Source: Albifimbria verrucaria
Taxonomy: Eukaryota > Ascomycota > Sordariomycetes > Hypocreales > Stachybotryaceae
Direction of reading: 5' to 3'
Assembly (NCBI GenBank): GCA_020081605.1
Contig: JAHREC010000062.1
Coordinates: 930,001 to 994,000, forward strand
DNA: 64,000 nt
A model generated the notes under the pieces. That model made no database searches. It was given only the letters and a program-made list of their open reading frames with translations, and was not told where the DNA came from. Every line of letters begins with the position of its first letter. Position 1 is the stretch's first letter. Below, one piece after another: positions 57,824 through 64,000 of this stretch. The position numbers and the translations under genes were made by a program.

Positions 57824-60774
57824 ATGGACGAGAAGGGCGGATTGCCGACCTACGCAGCTGTTGCTGCAGCAACCCCAGCTCCCCAGAGCTACCGACTTCG
57901 GCCTCGTCGTGGCATGCGACGCTCTCGAGCCCTCAAGTTCGCCGCCATCGCCTGTCTGGGGCTGATCGTCCTCGCCCAGTGGAAGCAGGTCTGGCGTAGC
58001 AGCGTCGCCGCCCCGAAGCTGTCCGTCGAGAAGCTCAACGCCGACCTCGACACTTGCAAGAAGCTCCGTTCCAAGCCCAAGGACCCAATTGGCCTCGGTC
58101 GCGACAAGAACGCGCGCTACATCGACGGAACCCCTGCGACGCTCATTAAGAATGCCACTGTCTGGATCGGCGAGCCTGTCAAGGGCACCAGCGACGAGGA
58201 TGCGCGCGCCGGTCATGGCTGGAAGTGGATCCAGGCAGATGTTCTGCTCGAGAACGGCCTGATCCAGAAAGTAGAGGCGGGCATTTCCTCCAAGGATCTG
58301 CCAGAGGGTACTGTCATCTATGATGCTCAGGGTCGTCAGCTTACCGCAGGCATTATCGACATGCATTCCCACGCCGGCGTCGACAGCCTGCCTGCGCTGG
58401 AAGGCAACGACGATACCAACGAGATGTCGAGCAACATTACACCATGGGTGCGCTCCATTGACGGTGTCAACCCTTCGATCCGCAAATCCAGGTCATCAAG
58501 TCTGGTGGTGTCACCACTTCCCTCGTCCTCCCCGGTTCGGCGAACAACATTGGTGGTGAGGCCTTCCTTTCAAGCTTGCTGTGGGCAAGCCCGATGGCCG
58601 CCGCGAGATCAGCGCTACCGACATGCTTGCCGACCCAGAGCGTAACTGGCGCTACATGAAAATGGCCTGTGGAGAGAACCCCAAGCGCGTGTATGGAAAG
58701 GTCGGCAGGAGGCCCTTCAGCCGACTGGGCGAGAGCTACGAGTTCAGACATGCCTTTGAGCAAGCAAGAGATATCATTCAGAAACAGGATGACTGGTGCG
58801 ACAAGGCCGAAGCTATTGGCGTGGAGAACATGGAGGAATACTTGCCGCAGGAGATCTTCTGGGAGACCTTGGGCGCTGCTCTCCGTGGCCAGGTCCACAT
58901 CAACACCCACTGCTACACCGTGCCCGACCTGGAGGCCATGGTGGACCACACCAACGAGTTCAAGTTTGCCATCCGAGCCTTCCACCACGCTCATCAGACA
59001 TTTTTGGTTCCCGAGGTATGGAGCTGTTCTAGTCCGCCAGCAGGAACGCCTTGCTAACTAGTGTAGATCCTGAACCGAACCTGGGGTGGCCGAGCTCCAT
59101 CCTCTGCCATTTTCGCGGATAACATGTACTACAAGGCCGAGGCCTACATTGGATCTGAGTTTGCCGGCAAGTATCTTTATGACGAGGGCTTGACCCCTGT
59201 CTATGTCAGTGACAACCCGGTGCTCAACGCCCAACATGTGTTGTTTGAGGCGGCCAAGGGCTACCACTACGGTCTTCCTTACCACGCCGCACTTGCAAGT
59301 GTTACCACTGCCCCGGCCAACGATCTCGGCATGGGCCAGCGCCTTGGCAAGATCAAGCCTGGATTCGATGCCGATGTAGTGGTCTGGGATAGCGACCCGC
59401 TCAGCGTTGGCGCCACCCCCGTCCAGGTGTGGATTGATGGCACTGCTCAGTACGAGGAGCCCTATGAGCTGTCTAAGCCTGTCAAGGGACCCATCAAGCC
59501 GGACGAGTCTTTGTCTCACATTGTTGAGGAGCCAACTGACCTGCCCAATGCCATCTTCACCGGTGTCACCAAGGTTCTCTTAGACGATGACAAGACCTAT
59601 GAGACGAATGATGACCTAACTGTCGTCGTCGCCAATGGAGACATTACTTGCATCGGTGAGTGCAAGGAAGAGGTGGCCAGCTCCGATTTCAAGAAGTTTG
59701 CTCTCAAAAACGGATATGTTACTACCTCGTTTACTGGCGTAGGAGGCACTGTTGGTCTCAATGAGATTGACAATGAGTGGATGACCGACAACGGCCCCAA
59801 CCCGCTCCTGTTCTCACGTGCTGTGGACGGCCTCTTGCTTGATAGCAAGAAGCTTCACGTCGCAGCCAAATACGGAGTCACTAGAGCCATCTCGGCGCCC
59901 AAGTACACTTCTGGTGGCTCTCACCACGGCACTAGTGTGGGCTTCAGAACGTCCGCCAAGACGAGTCTGTCGAAGGATGCTGTTTTCGCCGAGGACGCTG
60001 CTGTGCACTACACGCTGGACATTAACGTGCGAACTTCGACCAGCTACTCAGCTGCATTTGGACAATTCCGTCAAAGACTGATCCAAGTTCTCACAGACGA
60101 CAAGCCTATCGTTGACCCGTTCTCGGAGGCTGCATACCTGAAGAAGGTTTTGGATGGTGAAAAGGTTCTGGCCCTGACCATCAACAGCGCGGACGGAATC
60201 GCTTCAGCACTCCGACTCAAGTCCGATGTTGAGGACTCCTCAAAGAAGGAAAGAAGATCAAGCTGGCCATTGTAGGCGGTGCTGAATCTTACATTTTGGC
60301 AAAGGAACTGGCAGATGCCTCCGTGGGAGTCATTCTTTCGCCTCTTCAGGCTGACGGTGCGACATGGGATGCTCGCCGTGCTTTGTCCGGTGCACCACTG
60401 ACGAACGGAACCACGATTGACCGGTTGTTGGATGCTGGCGTGACCGCCGCCATCGGCCTGGTCGAGGATTGGCAGATTCGTGATCTTGGTTTCGCAGCTG
60501 GTACCGTGTACAGGAATGGCCAGGGCCGACTCAGCGAGAAGGAAGCGCTTGATCTGGTAGGCGCCAACATCTACAAGATTCTGGGCGTTGAGGTCCCCAA
60601 GTCAACGGCGACAAAGCACTTTATCGTCAGCGAGGAAGCCCACTGGAGATTGGATCTCGCATCAAGGCTGTGGCCTCTGGAGGGACAAGCTGGCTGTTTT
60701 CGAGTGACCGCCGCACACTTTGTACAATTAGTCTACCCCAATACTGTACTAGCAAAGAATATTACCATTGGTAA
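57824..60774 (+). CDS. Membrane-anchored amidohydrolase-superfamily protein (often labelled CE9-like)
   Basis: A metal-dependent hydrolase fold of about 967 residues once four lost bases (near 58473, 58568, 60252 and 60600) are restored. A cytosolic tail is followed by one membrane helix (ALKFAAIACLGLIVLAQW, about residues 37-53), making a type II protein with the enzyme outside or in the secretory lumen. The first metal site is LTAGIIDMHSHAG. Later motifs are SGGVTTSLVLPGSANNIGGE, GQVHINTHCYTV, FAIRAFHHAHQT, PVYVSDNP and RLGKIKPGFDADVVVWDSDPL. Intron 59016-59066. A second, degenerate amidohydrolase-like half follows to the end (for example VTAAIGLVEDWQIRDLGFAAG). Substrate unknown. The alternative frame would end at 60787. 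Confidence 0.83.
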
Positions 60775-61197
60775 CTTAAAGATCTGATAAGCTCCGGGCC
60801 AACAGCCGAGGATTTACAGCGGCCGGATTAAAAGACCAGTGAGGTTAGTGTGTGTCAACGTTGCATATTACAAATGGATCGCGCGCGGCTATGACCAATC
60901 TCCACTACCAAATGTTAGCCCGTGCTGGATTCCCATGTGGGATGCCGTGATTTCCCAGCTCTTTGCCTCACAGCCGTCTTCGAAAGTGGACACCACACGT
61001 GAGAATTCTGAGAACGGGCCACAGCGCCAATGCGTGTCCGACTTGGGGCTCAAGTTGCATCTTGATATATAAACGTACTTTGACCCAGTTCAGGAGAAGT
61101 GATCAATCAAGAGTTGTTCATGAGTTTAACGATTGGAAGCAGATTGAGATCGAGTTTTGCTTTAAGACGACAGCTAGTGAGAACATTTGCTACGAAA
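60775..61197. other. Intergenic
   Basis: About 420 bases between the amidohydrolase stop and the dioxygenase start. A GATATATAAACG stretch near 61062-61073 is TATA-like, about 130 bases before the dioxygenase ATG. No gene seen. Confidence 0.45.
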
Positions 61198-62196
61198 ATG
61201 ACGGTTGCGCCAGTAATTGCTCTGTCCCATGGAGGAGGTAAGTTGAGCTCTTGGCACCACCATGATCTTGGAATTTAACCTTATACCATTCCGATGATTT
61301 GACCGTCTGAAATTGGCATTGACATTGATTGCTAGGCCCCATGCCCATCCTGGGCGACCCTGAACACAAGGCCATCACATCATCACTAAAGAACAGGGTC
61401 CCCAAGTTGCTCGGTCTAGGCACGCCCACTCAGCCTCGCGCTATTGTGCTTATCACGGCACATTGGCAGACAGACGAGCCTACCATCTCATCTGCAGCGT
61501 CGCATGAGCTGCTCTATGATTACTACAACTTCCCGCCCGAGGCATACCAGCTCAAGTATCCCGCGCCGGGCCAGCCAGATGTAGCCCGAGAGGTCAAGGC
61601 CGCGCTCGAGGAACAGGGGCTTACTGCCAGCTTGGACCCTAAGAGAGGCTGGGACCACGGCGTATTTATCCCGATGATGCTGGTGGCACCCAAGGCAGAG
61701 GTACCGATCGTGCAGATGTCGGTGTTGGAGTCGGAGGATCCTGAGACGCATTTGCGCATGGGTGCTGCATTGGCTCGATTGAGAGAGTCAAACATCGCTA
61801 TTGGTATGTAATTCTCAAGACGAACGTGACTGCACAAACTAACCATTTTGACTCACAGTTGGCTCTGGCTTCGCCTCGTTTCACAACCTGCGCCAGATGC
61901 GCATGCTATTTACGTCGGGAAGCGGCCGCGCCGCCTTCCGGGTCAAGTCCGATGAGTGGAACAACGAGCTGACAAGTGCTGTCGAGCAGCCCACCCGGAG
62001 CGACCGGACGCAGCGGCTCAAGGGCTGGAGGCGGTTCCCGCACGCGGACGACATGCACCCACCGCGCGGAGGAGAACATTTCATGCCGCTGCTGGTATGC
62101 GCCGGCGCTGCCAATGATGGAGAGACGGCAGGCAAGTACATCGATGACTTCCTCGGTATTAACATCTACACGTACTACTGGGGTGCCGAGCTATGA
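61198..62196 (+). CDS. Class III extradiol ring-cleavage dioxygenase, LigB/DODA family
   Basis: Non-haem iron (or zinc-site) dioxygenase related to 4,5-DOPA extradiol dioxygenase, opening catechol-type rings. It has 281 residues, no break, and introns at 61238-61335 and 61804-61858. The first exon gives MTVAPVIALSHGGG, with the first metal His split from the rest by the intron. Then come GPMPILGD, IVLITAHWQTDEP, PAPGQPDVAREV, GWDHGVFIPMMLVAP and VGSGFASFHNLRQM, each with the expected His. The C-terminus has HPPRGGEHFMPLLVCAGAA, also typical. Possible role in aromatic catabolism or pigment formation; no partner enzyme lies beside it. Confidence 0.92.
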
Positions 62197-63029
62197 GAAG
62201 CCCATGGAGTGGTAGATATGATGCATACGGAGACTGTACAATAGAACATGCGAGATTTGACCAATAACTGCATTGCGATGTCCATGCACACCCTTTGAAG
62301 TGAAAGGCTACGTGAATCTTTGCCAAGGGAAAACAACCCGGAAGAACGGATCTGGAATTCATCTTGGAAGTTGGAATGATGCCTGTCGATCGTCTTGGCG
62401 GCTGATCAAGGACCAGCCCTACATGGTAAAGAAGTCCACAGAACCTGTCAGGGAGGCTGCAGCAAGTTTTCGGCAAATGGTTGTTATAGCAATCATTAAA
62501 TATTTGAGATATTTCTTAGAAGGAAACTAGAATCAGAAGAGTGTCATATATTGGTTGACCATGTCATCATCGCCGGCCGCACCGCTTGCTGCTCGCTTAT
62601 ACACGGCATCACCGACTCGGCATCGCATCGACCCGAACATCTGCAAAAGCAATGCACAATCGAGTCTCAACCAACACCGGCTTTTCTGCAGATCAAAACC
62701 GGAGGCCGCCAAGCCGCAGGTGTCCCTGGCGGAGGCTCCGCTGACGTGATGCCGCGACTCTGTAAAACTTTTGCGGAGCCGCCAGGACGCCAAGGAGCGA
62801 AAAACGGTCAATCAACGGCGCTGACGATTACACAACAAATAACTTTAGCTCATAGAAACGAACCTTTTCGATCCAGAGCCCCTGACGACAATCGCCTACC
62901 AGCGGGAGAGGCAACCCGTTGCTTTTGCGATCCTTAGTGACGTCAATGTTGCCATGTGGATATTTACCGACCGTGTCCACGAGCCGTTGTGAATTTCTGT
63001 TGCTGCAGACATAACAGCAATTATTCACA
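62197..63029. promoter_or_regulatory. Promoter of the amidotransferase-like gene with CRE octamer
   Basis: TGACGTCA at 62938-62945 is a perfect ATF/CREB octamer, 85 bases before the start at 63030. GCGGAG-G-CTCCGC at 62729-62741 is a second perfect inverted repeat, about 290 bases before it. The rest shows no gene. Confidence 0.5.
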
Positions 63030-63917
63030 ATGGCGAAACACTTCAAACCTACGATTGACTCGGCAGTCATAAAGATCTTCGTCCTGGAGACGGACGAGTC
63101 GCACCCGGAGCGCGAGTCTTTCGGCGAGATCTTGCATCAGCACTTCGCCGAGGCCGGAGCTAAGCACAGGCCGCCGCTGGGTGTCGAGACGGAGCAGGAG
63201 TTTGTCGTGACGGACATGGGAGGGAGGATACCCAAGATTGAAGAGTTTGAGGGATATGATGGGCTTCTGATCACGGGGAGTCGGTATGATGCGCATGGCA
63301 ATGACCAGTGGATCCTGGACTTGCTGGCGCTGTTGAAGGGTATGTATGACGCTTCGTTTTTTTTGCTCAGCTAATCATTCTATCTAGAGTTATGGATTAG
63401 CCGTCCGGCCTTCTGCTTCACCGGTGTCTGCTTCGGTATGCAGCTCCTGGCACGGCTTCTTGGTGGTAAAGTCGGCCCTGCGCCGAGCGGCGACTGGGAG
63501 CTCGCACACAGCAAGATCAACCTCTCACCCACAGGTCAGCGTCTATTCCGCACAAAAGAAGAAGCTGTGTACCTGCACCAGATGCACAAGGACCAGGTCC
63601 TCGAGGCTCCCACACCGGAAAAGTCGGGCGGCCTGCTCGCTCCAGACACGGAGGTCCACTGCTGGGGCTGGTCGGACCACACGCCCATCCAGGGTTTGTA
63701 CATCCCGAACCGGCTATTCACAACCCAGGCACACATTGCGTTTGACGAGGACATGGTGAAGCGACAGATCCAGATGCGTGTTGAGAGCGGTGGCATTCAG
63801 GACAAGGAGCAGGCTGATCAGGCGGCGGAGACGGCGCATCTGGACCATGATGGATTCGAGGTAGCAGCGGCGATTCTGCGGTTGTTCAAGTTTGATGACG
63901 ATGGCATGGAGGAATGA
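63030..63917 (+). CDS. Class I glutamine amidotransferase-like protein
   Basis: 279 residues after splicing of the intron 63340-63387, no break. It resembles the stand-alone GMP-synthase-like amidotransferase domain proteins of fungi (yeast YLR126C type). Motifs are IKIFVLETDESHPE, FEGYDGLLITGSRYDAHGND, the nucleophile elbow FTGVCFGMQLLARLLGG with catalytic Cys, and VYLHQMHKDQV. The His expected near the end is in FTTQAHIAFDEDM, but the usual HPE is changed to HIA, so the catalytic Glu is not obvious. It may therefore be a relaxed or non-canonical member. Cytosolic by appearance. Confidence 0.86.
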
Positions 63918-64000
63918 TTAATGACGGGTAAATAATGGTGTTTCCGGTCGGGTATCGGTTACTTTCATGGCATTTAATATATTACCGTTAAGCGATGGAC

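Overview
The window is nuclear DNA of a filamentous ascomycete (Pezizomycotina; my guess is a Sordariomycete, possibly Hypocreales). The evidence is the gene style: compact genes with introns of about 45-100 bases starting GTRNGT and ending YAG, and families such as Zn2Cys6 regulators, an AA9 polysaccharide monooxygenase, RAN1/Pat1 and PRP4 kinases, TMA7, TFIIIC and TRAPPC12. I found no rRNA, tRNA, CRISPR or intact transposon.

Layout. 1-17.7 kb is gene-dense and mostly housekeeping: a Zn2Cys6 regulator divergent from an enoyl-reductase-like oxidoreductase, dolichol-phosphate mannosyltransferase, an SDR, TRAPPC12, an NTF2-like protein, TFIIIC subunit Tfc6, a PAQR receptor, TMA7 and PRP4 kinase. 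17.7-46.3 kb is gene-poor: only a small secreted Cys-containing protein (22 kb), RAN1-type kinase (29.8-31.4 kb), a secreted repeat protein with dibasic Kex2-type sites (36.4-37.1 kb) and a tail-anchored sulfotransferase-like protein (41.2-42.1 kb). 46.3-64 kb is gene-dense again and more accessory or metabolic: an MFS transporter, an intronless FAD dehydrogenase, an Asp-nucleophile alpha/beta hydrolase, an AA9 LPMO, a GPI-anchored Ser-Gly repeat protein, a membrane-anchored amidohydrolase, a LigB-type extradiol dioxygenase and a class I glutamine amidotransferase-like protein.

Reading frames. At least fourteen clearly conserved genes are broken by single or double base losses, about thirty in total, often at runs of four C or G. 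Where I counted, adding the inferred bases back makes the spliced length a whole number of codons. This looks like consensus error in the assembly rather than gene decay, so the genes are annotated across the breaks as CDS.

Most interesting points. (1) The Kex2-type repeat precursor at 36417-37068, a candidate source of secreted Pro/Ile/Gly-rich peptides or a fungal RiPP-like precursor, with no UstY-type partner in the window. (2) Three copies of one 13-base motif between the Zn2Cys6 regulator and the reductase it faces. (3) Perfect palindromes just upstream of the hydrolase, the LPMO, the repeat precursor and the amidotransferase. (4) A 12-kb gene-poor block upstream of RAN1 that holds one candidate effector gene.
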